A stretch of 12,964 bases of DNA. Source: Oscillospiraceae bacterium (GTDB lineage Bacteria > Bacillota > Clostridia > Oscillospirales > Ruminococcaceae). Position 1 is the stretch's first letter; each line of letters begins with the position of its first letter. The DNA is taken from positions 1 to 12,964 of the forward strand of contig JAEDJV010000067.1 in assembly GCA_016296165.1 (NCBI GenBank), in the 5' to 3' direction. Below, piece after piece: positions 1 through 8,240 of this stretch. Both the position numbers and the translations under genes were made by a program. Below the pieces are notes generated by a model. That model was not told the origin of the DNA. It ran no database searches and was given only the letters and a program-made list of their open reading frames with translations.

Positions 1-3000
1 AACGATTCTGCTGCTCATGAACATAGTCTGTTCTGATTCTTGCAATTGTATCAGGCTGATAGCGGTGCATATAGATAAGAGCCTTAAATCCATTTTTCTT
101 TCCGCTGTCAAAGAGCCAGTAGATAGGGCGTTTCTGATAAATTTTACAGTGATCTGCAAAGAAATCATTGATAAAGTATTTTCTGATAATTTCTCTTGGA
201 GAACCTTTTCCACCTAATGCATCAGCGATGAACTTTAGATTTTCTTCAAGTGTTTCTTCGCCGTATACTGTCTTAACAAAAGCAATAAATCTTTCTGTTA
301 TATCATCCTTGAAATATTCATCATCGGATATTGGGATTATATTGTGTTCGGATGGAATAAATGATTTATATTTAGCATTATCCCATTCACCACCGGCAAA
401 TGCAAGTCCGTCGACATCAAGTGAGTAACGACCAAACATGCAGCCTACTGCATAAGAAATGAAACTCTTGATGTCTCTTGTAAGGTCTGCTTTTCTAACT
501 GTTACATCTTTATCTTCTACTTCAGGCGTAAGCTCATCCTGTATTCCGTAAATATCAATGAAAATTCGATTCAGTTCTTCTTCATTGGCTTTTAGTTTGT
601 TGAAACGTTCTTCACATTCAGACAACCATTTACTATATGAATCTGAAATTGTTTTTTCATCGTTGATAAATGGATGTTTTTCAAAATTCCAACTGGTTTC
701 AAAGCTGTCCCAATCTTCCTTAGATATTGTAATATTTTGTATTACTATTTCTTCAATTTTGGGTTTTCTTTTCTGTTCAATAAGATGTGGCAAATTATCG
801 AAATCGCCAAGTTTGAAATGCATTGTTGGATTTAGTAATTTAGATATTTCATTAACGAATTTTGTATTAAAAAAGCCTAGAAAATAATACTTCATATCAT
901 CAGGGACAAATGTAACTGCTGCAGAAGAATCGAACAAAAATCCATTAGGAAAATACCTAAATGAAACAGCACCTGAAGTAATATCATTCCAGCAAATATG
1001 CTCTTTAAAATTCCACTCTAAATTGAAATTGTGCGCCCATACTCTTTTCCCATCTGGATGCATTGTTGTTTGAAGTTCATAACCATCATTATACCAATTT
1101 ACAATGTAATCTTGATTACCATACCATTTCCTATATAGTCCACCTTTATTATAGGGAAACCAAACTAATCCTGATTCTTTTGCTTTTTCCCTTGTACATT
1201 TAAATCCTATCTTATTGTAACTAACCTCAAACCATTCTCTCAAGTACTTTTCATTATTACCAGTAGTAAGCCCCATTCTAGGATTTGTTTTTCCTTGGAT
1301 AGTATTCTTAAATGCTTTAACAAAATTCTCACTCACCCAATAAGCCACAGGTGAACCAGGGATTTTTGAGAAGTTTTCTGATGAAACTTGTGAAAATCTA
1401 TTTTTCATAATAGGAAATTCAATAGGTTCATCATTAACAATATCATCAAAAGTTATATGATTATAAGTACCTTTAAATCCTTTAATATTTATATTTTTTA
1501 CTATTGAAACTGCTGTACCAAAAGCAATTCCCATAACCATATTTTCCATATGCATAAGATTGGTTATCGTTTTTGAAGCTATTATCTTAGTACGCATAGT
1601 TTCAAAGCTTGACAAAAACATCCAGGATTGCATTGTAACCATACAATTATAGCCTGATAATTTAGAAAGCGATAATCCACGTTCAATAAAACACGCAAAC
1701 AAATCAGATTTACTATCTGAATATTTCTTTTTCACAAAATCAGAAAGCAGATTATTCATTCCGCTACCACCCATATATGGCGGATTAGTACAACAAATAT
1801 CATATTTCTTAGAAAGCATCTCCGCAACCTGAATAAGCGGAACAATATCATCTTCAACACCACTCTGATAAAGACTTGATTCACCCTTAACTTCTTCTAT
1901 TCTTCTGTACATCGCTTCAAAATCAACATCAGAAACCGTTATCAGCGAACCATATTCCTTTGCATCATGCATCTCAGAAACAATCGTATCAAAATCAGCT
2001 TTTAACTTATTGTCTCCGTTTACAAAATAATCGGCAACAAAATTATCAATATCATTGCTCTCAACAATAGCATGAATATGCGGATTAATCTCTCTCGTAA
2101 AAATTCTTCTGTCATACTGACGAGCCTTCATCATAACAGAAAAATACGCAAGCTGAGCTGCTCTGTCATCGATATCAAGACCGTAAAGATTGTTTTCAAG
2201 AATCATACCAGCAGCTTCTCTTGCGCTGTAGCCGTATGATTCGTATATCTGAACAAGAACATCGAACATATAAACAAGAATATGACCTGAACCCATACAT
2301 GGATCAATACACTTAATATCTTCCGGTTTCATATCAGCATATTCTTTTCTTATCTCAGTAAGCTTTTCCTGTACTTCAGGCTCCTGCTCTGCTTCTTCAA
2401 GGTAATATTTCCATTCAGCATTCTCCGGCTTACCATGACCTTCAGTCCATAATCTTCCCAGAGAATTCTCAACCATATATCTTACAATCCAGTCAGGAGT
2501 AAAAAGCTGAGTAGCAGCAGGAATATTTTCCTTTGTAATCTTAATATTTTTCTTAAGTCCTTCAAAAACTTTATCTTTAGGCTCCGTATTATAATACTGA
2601 TACAGCCATCCAATAATCTGCACCTGATCATTCCAGTCCTCTTCAGGAATAAGTGTAATCATCTGCTCAATTACACTTCCTTCTCTCAGAAGATTATCCG
2701 GGAAAAGAAGATCTGTATAATCAGAAATCTTTTTAAACATTCCCGGCAGTATCTTCCCTAAGTCATTGCACTGCGTAATCAAAAGATACTTATAAAGCTC
2801 CTCAGTCTTATTTGCATCCTTATATTCATACACCTTATCCAGATCAAGTCCGTCAATCTCAAGATTAATAGCCTCATCTATAATCTGCGGCTTAAATTCA
2901 TTCTGGTCATTTGTAAATACACGAACATGACTTGGAAGATAAGCATTAACTTCCATATAACGAAGCGCAGTAAAACGGTTAAACCATGTATAAGCTGCTT

Positions 3001-3220
3001 CCTCCATAGCCTGCTGATATCCGTCTTTCCTGATTTTAGCTATAAGTGAACTACGCTGAGACTTTTCACGTGCGGACAGCACTACCCCATTAATACTGTC
3101 TGCTTCAGCATCACCAAAATCAGTCTCAGAAATACCATACTGAAGTGCTTTCTGACTCACACGAGCTATCAGCTCTCGTCTTGCCCATACAGCATATTTT
3201 TTTATCGCATTCTTATCCAT
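1..3220 (-). CDS. pglX: PglX (BrxX), BREX type 1 adenine-specific DNA methyltransferase, cut off by the window edge
   Basis: PglX transfers a methyl group from S-adenosylmethionine to N6 of adenine in a BREX recognition motif, marking host DNA; it is also needed for phage exclusion. The frame is open without a stop from the ATG at 3220 to the left edge, giving 1073 residues. The family is usually about 1200, so roughly the last 10% lies outside. A TQLFTP block is at residues 237-242, the SAM-binding motif DPCMGSGH at 306-313, and the catalytic motif IV NPPYMGG at 479-485. The last part (for example RPIYW at 1031-1035) matches the conserved PglX C-terminal region. The start is supported by AAGGGG 8 nt upstream, which overlaps the brxC stop codon 12 bp away. 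It is the fourth gene of the BREX operon. The section at roughly 840-1560 is visibly more AT-rich than the flanks and probably covers part of the variable target-recognition region. Identity is very secure; the DNA motif recognised cannot be read from the sequence. Confidence 0.95.
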   Translation of the reverse strand, partial: MDKNAIKKYAVWARRELIARVSQKALQYGISETDFGDAEADSINGVVLSAREKSQRSSLIAKIRKDGYQQAMEEAAYTWFNRFTALRYMEVNAYLPSHVRVFTNDQNEFKPQIIDEAINLEIDGLDLDKVYEYKDANKTEELYKYLLITQCNDLGKILPGMFKKISDYTDLLFPDNLLREGSVIEQMITLIPEEDWNDQVQIIGWLYQYYNTEPKDKVFEGLKKNIKITKENIPAATQLFTPDWIVRYMVENSLGRLWTEGHGKPENAEWKYYLEEAEQEPEVQEKLTEIRKEYADMKPEDIKCIDPCMGSGHILVYMFDVLVQIYESYGYSAREAAGMILENNLYGLDIDDRAAQLAYFSVMMKARQYDRRIFTREINPHIHAIVESNDIDNFVADYFVNGDNKLKADFDTIVSEMHDAKEYGSLITVSDVDFEAMYRRIEEVKGESSLYQSGVEDDIVPLIQVAEMLSKKYDICCTNPPYMGGSGMNNLLSDFVKKKYSDSKSDLFACFIERGLSLSKLSGYNCMVTMQSWMFLSSFETMRTKIIASKTITNLMHMENMVMGIAFGTAVSIVKNINIKGFKGTYNHITFDDIVNDEPIEFPIMKNRFSQVSSENFSKIPGSPVAYWVSENFVKAFKNTIQGKTNPRMGLTTGNNEKYLREWFEVSYNKIGFKCTREKAKESGLVWFPYNKGGLYRKWYGNQDYIVNWYNDGYELQTTMHPDGKRVWAHNFNLEWNFKEHICWNDITSGAVSFRYFPNGFLFDSSAAVTFVPDDMKYYFLGFFNTKFVNEISKLLNPTMHFKLGDFDNLPHLIEQKRKPKIEEIVIQNITISKEDWDSFETSWNFEKHPFINDEKTISDSYSKWLSECEERFNKLKANEEELNRIFIDIYGIQDELTPEVEDKDVTVRKADLTRDIKSFISYAVGCMFGRYSLDVDGLAFAGGEWDNAKYKSFIPSEHNIIPISDDEYFKDDITERFIAFVKTVYGEETLEENLKFIADALGGKGSPREIIRKYFINDFFADHCKIYQKRPIYWLFDSGKKNGFKALIYMHRYQPDTIARIRTDYVHEQQNR

Positions 3221-3232
3221 AACAATAACCCC

Positions 3233-6200
3233 TTACTTTAATTCTATTCCGTCACAGTTCTTCATAAGTGTCCTAAGCTGCTCACGAATCTCTTCAACAT
3301 ACTTGTCAAGTTCTTCCTCAGTTTCAATCTTCTTAACCGGGAAGATAACCTGCCTGTTGTACGACTTAATAACCTTCTTTATTCTTTCCGTTCCCGGATT
3401 AGGCTGCGGTTCAATTACCGGCTTAGGCTTCATTACAAGCTCTATCTTACGGCATGCATCATCCTTGTGATGAATCATGGCAGGAACAAGTCCGTCAAGT
3501 AAAGCAAGACTTTCAAGTTCATATATGCGTTCTATCTGCTGATCATAGAATAAATCAGCCTTTTCAGATACATCCTGACATTCCTCTTTAGTGCCGGCTT
3601 CAGTATGAACCTTGGCTCTGCACTGACGTACTATTTCCAGAAGCTCTTCTCTCTTACTTTCAAGAAGTTTATTATGACCTTCACGAACCTTCTTCATAAG
3701 TTCGTTCAGTTCCGGAATACTCTTGTAATCAAACTTAGTATTTACTACAATGAGAAGACGGATTCTGTTAAGTGCTTTATCCGCTTCTTCATGGGAAAGA
3801 TAATTTAAGTCATTATGTAAATCATCGAGCATTTTAGCTGCAGCATCATAAACCTGTACCTGACTTCTGAAGAATTCCTCAACCTTCTGAACGCTTTCCT
3901 TGTTATCATCAAGATCATCCTGTTTATTAATAACAGCTGTAACAAGTGCAGTATTATCCTTCTGCTGTGAAAGCACCTCACCGACAAGTGTTATCGATTC
4001 TTCTACCAAACGCCTGTCCGGATATTTTTTGCCAGTATATTTTCCTAAAAGCTCTTCAAAATGTGACTTCTGTGCTGAAAACTTATCAACTATAAATGAT
4101 ACCAGTCCGTCTTCATCAACCGGAACATCCATAGTATCAAAATACTCACGAAGGAATTCACGTGCTTCCTTCATTTTTGCTGCATTAACGACTTCACGTA
4201 TTTTTACAATAGTCTTACCTGTCTCAGACTTCTTACGAAGCATATCAGGTAATTTAGGATCTGTCGGCTGAATTGTATTTCCGGCATATTTTACAGTAAC
4301 TTTTTGATTTTTAATAAGAAGAGCAACAACAGCTGCAATATCGATTTCTCTCCAGCCATATGGAACCGCCTGATAACGTGACTGTATGTCAGCCATGGAT
4401 GTAGGCAGTTTCTTTCTGTTCTGTATTTCAAGATATTCCTCAACCTTTGCTGCTGCATCCTGATTAGGAGCAGAGCCTGAGATGCTGAGCTGTCCGGTAA
4501 GAATATCTGTTATATCATCATCAGTGTCAGCGTTTCTGTCAATCAGGTTAAGTCCGCTGTATACATGAGCAACAAGATATTCAAGAGCCTGATTAATCTT
4601 TGATTTTGCATCGCCCTTGACGGAAAGCTTTTCACCTTCTGCATAATACTCTGCATTTTCAATGGCAGCAATTAACTGCTGCTTAGCTTCCTTTTCATAT
4701 CTGTTGGCTTCTTCCTGCTTCTTCTGAATAATGTCAATTACAGACTGTGGCGGCTGCGTATACAGTTTCTGCTTGGCATATAACCTTATTTTTGCTGAAA
4801 GCTCAATCAATTCATAATAACGGGTTTCTGCAAGAACAATAATTGCCTCGCCCTTTGACAAGGCCATAAGAGACATTGCATCTTTTTCTGTTGCGTCTGT
4901 AGCAACAGTCAAAAATTTCAGATTCATGCCTTCAACTGACTGACCAACAACAACTGTGTCTACAATATGATTATATGCAATATCATATTTCTGATATTTA
5001 AATTTCTTATCTGTGTAAATATCATCATAAATAACACTACCGATATGAGATACTATTTTTGAAGTATCTACAGGAGTGTTTTTTATTTCTCTTTCTACAT
5101 CCTGCTCTTCATCAGTAAGGAAGTTATACTTGTTAGCGTTAATACCAACATAGTTCTGATCACAAAGTCTTCCGAGTGACTTAGTTATTTCCTCTCTGAG
5201 AATAACCTTGTCAACGTCGATTTTTTCAGCCATAAGGATCAGAATATTGTCTATGGTTGCATTAACGTCATTGTCTATATATCGTAATAAATACAGAAGC
5301 TTAAGAACTTTTACGTCATACTGTTCTATGCCGTCACCTGCATCAGCAGCTTTCTGACATCTCTCTACAACAAGTCTGATTGACGAATCAAGGGATGAAT
5401 GAAGAGTATCATAAAAACGATAAAAAGGTATAAGTGAAAATTCATCATCGTTCTGGATTTTCTGTACTGTCTCCTGAAAACCGGAAATCATAGAACGTTC
5501 ACCGTTTGAAAGATTTTTTCCGGCATTTCCATGTCTTCTGATTTCAGTATATACCTTCTGCATAAGAATAAACTGATATGGTACAAACGGATAGTTCTTT
5601 ACAAAATCATTAGTTCCTGTATAACCCTTGATATCCATCATAGCCTGATTTTCATCATATTTAAAACTGAACAGGCTTCTTATTTCAGCTGATTTCTTAT
5701 CATACAGAGCTTCAAGTTCAGGAATAACTTCAGATTTCTTTCTGAGAATTCTCTTCTGTATTACTTCATCTACAGAAGATGACGAAAGTGAAAGCATAGT
5801 CTTAAATCTCGCCTGAATACGTGAAAACTCATCAGTACGGAGCTTAATAATTTTATCAAGTGCCTCCTGTCCGGTACAAACAACCCATACCTTGCCCTGA
5901 CACTCACTTCCGAGCTTTTCAACTATTGACTGAAGATTAAGAAGCATATCTGTGTCCGTTCCGACATACTGACCTACTTCATCAATCATAAACAGAAGTC
6001 TGAAATTCTTTGGCTTGCTGCTGATATACTCCTTAATATCTTCAACAAGCTGAGCAATACTGAAATCAACAGCATTCTTGTCTCTGAACCATGCCTGCGC
6101 ATCTTCTTCGCTAAGTCCAAGCGTTTCCATCAAAGCCGGAACAACAGCCTGTCCGTTAAATGCAAAGGCTTTACGCTGTTCAACCCATGGTTTTCCCTTT

Positions 6201-6760
6201 TTAGCTTCGAAGACTTTTCTGAACTCTTCAGTCTTACCTTCACGTTCTATATACTGTTCCAGTAACGCAACTTTCAGGTTATCTCCGAAAAAGCCAAGAT
6301 GATTATAGAACATTTTTGCAAATACACGAAGAACAGCAGTCTTATCTTTCTTAATAGAGCTTTCGATATCAATATTAAAAAGGATAGTCTCAGTTTCGTT
6401 TCTTGTTGCATTATCTATCAGCATAAAAGTTGCCGGATCATCTTCAAATTTCTCGCGAAAATATTCAACTGTTTTCTGTCCGTCAACAACCTTGTTTTCA
6501 AGTATATAGGAAAGCATCTTCAGAAAGTGAGATTTACCGCTTCCAAAAAATCCTGAAATCCATACACCCATATCTGCTGTAGGATTACTGAATGCTTCAT
6601 TATAATGATTAAAGAAAGTAATAAAATGCTTTTTCAGTTCTTTTGTAATTACATACTCACGAACTTCCTGTCCTATTGCAAGTTCCTGAATCTGATCAAC
6701 CTTTACTACACCATCAATTTTTCTGTTTATATCATAATGAAATATATCTTTTATTGTCAT
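3233..6760 (-). CDS. brxC: BrxC, BREX system P-loop ATPase
   Basis: BrxC is the large AAA-type P-loop protein of BREX (called PglY in type 2 systems). It is required for both host methylation and phage exclusion in characterised type 1 systems, although its exact mechanical role is not settled. The predicted protein has 1175 residues, the normal size for the family. Walker A is GFFGSGKS at residues 70-77. A Walker B-like segment LLFMIDE ends in D260-E261 and is followed by VGQYVG. The N-terminus (MTIKDIF, then an INRKIDGVVK-type segment) is typical of BrxC and supports the start. A Shine-Dalgarno AAGGGG lies 10 nt before the ATG and overlaps the brxB stop codon. It sits 13 bp after brxB and 12 bp before pglX, so it should be co-transcribed and probably translationally coupled. 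No frameshift or missing nucleotide-binding motif is apparent. Confidence 0.96.
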   Translation of the reverse strand: MTIKDIFHYDINRKIDGVVKVDQIQELAIGQEVREYVITKELKKHFITFFNHYNEAFSNPTADMGVWISGFFGSGKSHFLKMLSYILENKVVDGQKTVEYFREKFEDDPATFMLIDNATRNETETILFNIDIESSIKKDKTAVLRVFAKMFYNHLGFFGDNLKVALLEQYIEREGKTEEFRKVFEAKKGKPWVEQRKAFAFNGQAVVPALMETLGLSEEDAQAWFRDKNAVDFSIAQLVEDIKEYISSKPKNFRLLFMIDEVGQYVGTDTDMLLNLQSIVEKLGSECQGKVWVVCTGQEALDKIIKLRTDEFSRIQARFKTMLSLSSSSVDEVIQKRILRKKSEVIPELEALYDKKSAEIRSLFSFKYDENQAMMDIKGYTGTNDFVKNYPFVPYQFILMQKVYTEIRRHGNAGKNLSNGERSMISGFQETVQKIQNDDEFSLIPFYRFYDTLHSSLDSSIRLVVERCQKAADAGDGIEQYDVKVLKLLYLLRYIDNDVNATIDNILILMAEKIDVDKVILREEITKSLGRLCDQNYVGINANKYNFLTDEEQDVEREIKNTPVDTSKIVSHIGSVIYDDIYTDKKFKYQKYDIAYNHIVDTVVVGQSVEGMNLKFLTVATDATEKDAMSLMALSKGEAIIVLAETRYYELIELSAKIRLYAKQKLYTQPPQSVIDIIQKKQEEANRYEKEAKQQLIAAIENAEYYAEGEKLSVKGDAKSKINQALEYLVAHVYSGLNLIDRNADTDDDITDILTGQLSISGSAPNQDAAAKVEEYLEIQNRKKLPTSMADIQSRYQAVPYGWREIDIAAVVALLIKNQKVTVKYAGNTIQPTDPKLPDMLRKKSETGKTIVKIREVVNAAKMKEAREFLREYFDTMDVPVDEDGLVSFIVDKFSAQKSHFEELLGKYTGKKYPDRRLVEESITLVGEVLSQQKDNTALVTAVINKQDDLDDNKESVQKVEEFFRSQVQVYDAAAKMLDDLHNDLNYLSHEEADKALNRIRLLIVVNTKFDYKSIPELNELMKKVREGHNKLLESKREELLEIVRQCRAKVHTEAGTKEECQDVSEKADLFYDQQIERIYELESLALLDGLVPAMIHHKDDACRKIELVMKPKPVIEPQPNPGTERIKKVIKSYNRQVIFPVKKIETEEELDKYVEEIREQLRTLMKNCDGIELK

Positions 6761-6773
6761 AACTACTTACCCC

Positions 6774-7337
6774 TTATAATACATTAAATGCTCTGTAATA
6801 CTGATTTGGTGTCAGCTTATTGAAAAGTCTTACATAACTTCCGTCAAATTTGCCCGGATACATAACCAATATCGGAACGTCAGTATAATGCGGCTGAACT
6901 GCTTCCAGCATTTTATGAACTCTCATAAACGGAAACACATCTCCGATTCCTGTCAGAAGTACAATATCTCCCGGTTTCCTTTCGCCATACTCCTGCATCT
7001 TTGAAATAAATTCATTTTCCCCAATAGCTGAATGAATTTGTTCCAGAGTAAACTCGCTGCCCTCTTCCTGTTCCATTTCCGGAATACTGTCCAGGATATC
7101 AAGGTCACTGCAAATTTCCAGAAAGATTTTATATAAATTATATTCTACTACATTACACTTCAGATTCTGATCAGTAACTATCTGGCTTGTAAAATGCTGT
7201 ACAGCCATTTCATCTGCAGCATCATAGCAAAACATACGAATATTTACCTCATTACTCAGGCCTCGTCCTTCAAGAAAATCCGGTTCCTGAATTATCTGTC
7301 TGAGCTTATCAAGTCTTTCGTTTAAGTCATTATTCAT
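6774..7337 (-). CDS. brxB: BrxB (DUF1788), BREX type 1 core protein
   Basis: This is a DUF1788 protein, the BrxB component of type 1 BREX. BrxB is essential for exclusion and methylation in tested systems, but its biochemical activity is unknown. The call rests on the conserved N-terminal pattern (residues about 1-45, with LNERLDKLRQII, PDFLEGRGLSNEV and a short MFCYDAADE stretch), on a central acidic helical part, on the C-terminal GDIVLLTGIGDVFPF and PILVMYPGKFDG segments, and on its place between brxA and brxC. I place the start at 7337 (187 residues), because GGGAG lies 8 nt upstream at 7346-7350. An in-frame ATG at 7388 would add 17 residues inside brxA and has no comparable ribosome-binding site. 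The gap to brxA is 13 bp and to brxC 13 bp. No signal peptide or membrane segment is seen; the protein should be cytoplasmic. Confidence 0.93.
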   Translation of the reverse strand: MNNDLNERLDKLRQIIQEPDFLEGRGLSNEVNIRMFCYDAADEMAVQHFTSQIVTDQNLKCNVVEYNLYKIFLEICSDLDILDSIPEMEQEEGSEFTLEQIHSAIGENEFISKMQEYGERKPGDIVLLTGIGDVFPFMRVHKMLEAVQPHYTDVPILVMYPGKFDGSYVRLFNKLTPNQYYRAFNVL

Positions 7338-7345
7338 CCCACATA

Positions 7346-7350
7346 CTCCC
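7346..7350 (-). promoter_or_regulatory. brxB ribosome-binding site (decides start)
   Basis: GGGAG directly after the TAA of brxA and 8 nt before the brxB ATG at 7337. It supports the shorter brxB start and suggests that terminating ribosomes reinitiate there. Confidence 0.75.
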
Positions 7351-7977
7351 TTACATGAAACAATTAAACGCTGCGAGCGCTTTATCATCGTTATTGCTCT
7401 TTATAGAATTTTCAAGCAGCGTGCTTATCAATACCGGATTCAGATGATCCGATCTGTTATTATCAAGATAATCATTTTCCACCAGAACCTTTACAAGTAC
7501 CTGTTTGATTTTATTTATCGTACTTTCTTTCCAGCTTGCAACATTATCATCCTGCTCCTGAAGTCTGGTAAAAAAGACATTTACATCAAATTTGCTGAAC
7601 GAAAGATTTTTCTGACTATATTTGTCTCCAACAACAGTAATCATAAAATCCCATACGAGTCTGTTATACTTCATCATTGCATAAAGACAAATCTGCTTTG
7701 CTACACCAGCTGATTCATTCGCAACGGCTGAGATAAGCGTATCATCATTCATTGCTTTTAATCTTGTAATGCAAACCTGAGCCATTTTCTTTATTTCTCT
7801 TTCCGTAGGATACTGAAAAAGGTTTTCTGATACTATTTTTTCTACTGCATCTTCTTCAGAAATACCTTCTGAGAGCAACTTTGCTGTTGTTCTCATCTCA
7901 TGAAAAAGAAACTGTTCCCTTGTTAATCCACCGTTATATTTAGAAGTAACAGATACTGCTGCTTTGTTAATAGCCAT
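7351..7977 (-). CDS. brxA: BrxA (DUF1819), BREX type 1 core protein
   Basis: This is a DUF1819 protein, the first gene of a type 1 BREX operon. Studied BrxA proteins are small, helical and DNA-binding, but their role in the complex is still unclear. Recognisable features are the N-terminal YNGGLTREQFLFHEMR segment, a helical middle, a conserved tract around VWDFMITVVGDKY, and a C-terminal part with LVKVLVENDYLDN followed by LNPVLI, all usual for the family. I choose the ATG at 7977 (208 residues, MAINKAAVS). The AAGGA at 7986-7990 is 8 nt before it, whereas the in-frame ATG at 7986 overlaps that AAGGA and could not use it. The gene follows a good promoter (8030-8058) and starts the operon; brxB begins 13 bp after its TAA. 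Confidence 0.93.
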   Translation of the reverse strand: MAINKAAVSVTSKYNGGLTREQFLFHEMRTTAKLLSEGISEEDAVEKIVSENLFQYPTEREIKKMAQVCITRLKAMNDDTLISAVANESAGVAKQICLYAMMKYNRLVWDFMITVVGDKYSQKNLSFSKFDVNVFFTRLQEQDDNVASWKESTINKIKQVLVKVLVENDYLDNNRSDHLNPVLISTLLENSIKSNNDDKALAAFNCFM

Positions 7978-7985
7978 ATAAAACA

Positions 7986-7990
7986 TCCTT
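7986..7990 (-). promoter_or_regulatory. brxA ribosome-binding site (decides start)
   Basis: AAGGA on the minus strand, 8 nt upstream of the ATG at 7977. It overlaps the first base of the longer in-frame ATG at 7986, which argues against that upstream start. Confidence 0.75.
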
Positions 7991-8029
7991 GTAAATTATT
8001 GTCATTTGAGTATAGAAATACATAGTAAT

Positions 8030-8058
8030 ATTATAGCATAAAAAGACGTTTTCTGCAA
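8030..8058 (-). promoter_or_regulatory. Probable sigma-A promoter of the BREX operon
   Basis: On the minus strand a perfect -10 box TATAAT (8035 to 8030) is preceded by TGC, forming an extended -10. A 17-nt spacer separates it from TTGCAG (8058 to 8053), a partial -35 box. Transcription should begin near 8023, giving a leader of roughly 45 nt before the brxA ATG at 7977. This is the only strong promoter-like sequence I see between the helicase gene and brxA. Confidence 0.75.
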
Positions 8059-8080
8059 GATGAAATTTTATGTTTTTAAC

Positions 8081-8104
8081 AAATATAAATGCATATTTAT
8101 ATTT
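8081..8104. repeat. AT-rich inverted repeat upstream of the BREX promoter (operator candidate)
   Basis: Two perfect 10-bp arms, AAATATAAAT and ATTTATATTT, are separated by 4 bp. The repeat begins 22 bp upstream of the -35 box of the BREX promoter and ends 19 bp short of the terminator stem that closes the preceding operon. This position suits an operator or activator site, or an UP-like AT-rich element. It has no GC pairs in the arms, so it is a poor RNA hairpin and more likely acts as DNA. A chance palindrome in AT-rich DNA is possible but 10+10 perfect pairs is long. Confidence 0.45.
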
Positions 8105-8109
8105 TAGAT

Positions 8110-8148
8110 TATCAGAAAATACAAAAGGCCTCGACCTGCGAGACCTTT
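8110..8148 (-). terminator. Rho-independent terminator after the helicase gene
   Basis: On the minus strand the arm AAAGGTCTCG (8148 to 8139), a 5-nt loop CAGGT and the arm CGAGGCCTTT (8133 to 8124) form a 10-bp stem with one G-U pair. It is followed by a TTTTGTATTTT-like tail. It lies about 90 bp after the stop of the nuclease-helicase gene and upstream of the BREX promoter, so it separates the two transcription units. Confidence 0.8.
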
Positions 8149-8240
8149 ATAATAAACGCTTTATATCATTTCTTTTGCTTCTTGCAATAACTATATCTTC
8201 CTATTCCACGATTTTTTGAATAAGAGTCAAAATTATATTC

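Noticed and set aside
558..887. Plus-strand open frame of 109 residues
   Set aside because: Antisense to pglX with no recognisable domain; the pglX reading frame explains the sequence.
3900..4271. Plus-strand open frame of 123 residues
   Set aside because: Lies wholly inside brxC on the opposite strand, is serine-rich as expected for an antisense shadow, and resembles no known family.
7338..7388. Upstream ATG (7388) for brxB
   Set aside because: Would overlap the end of brxA, lacks a suitable ribosome-binding site and adds residues atypical of BrxB; the ATG at 7337 has GGGAG at 8 nt.
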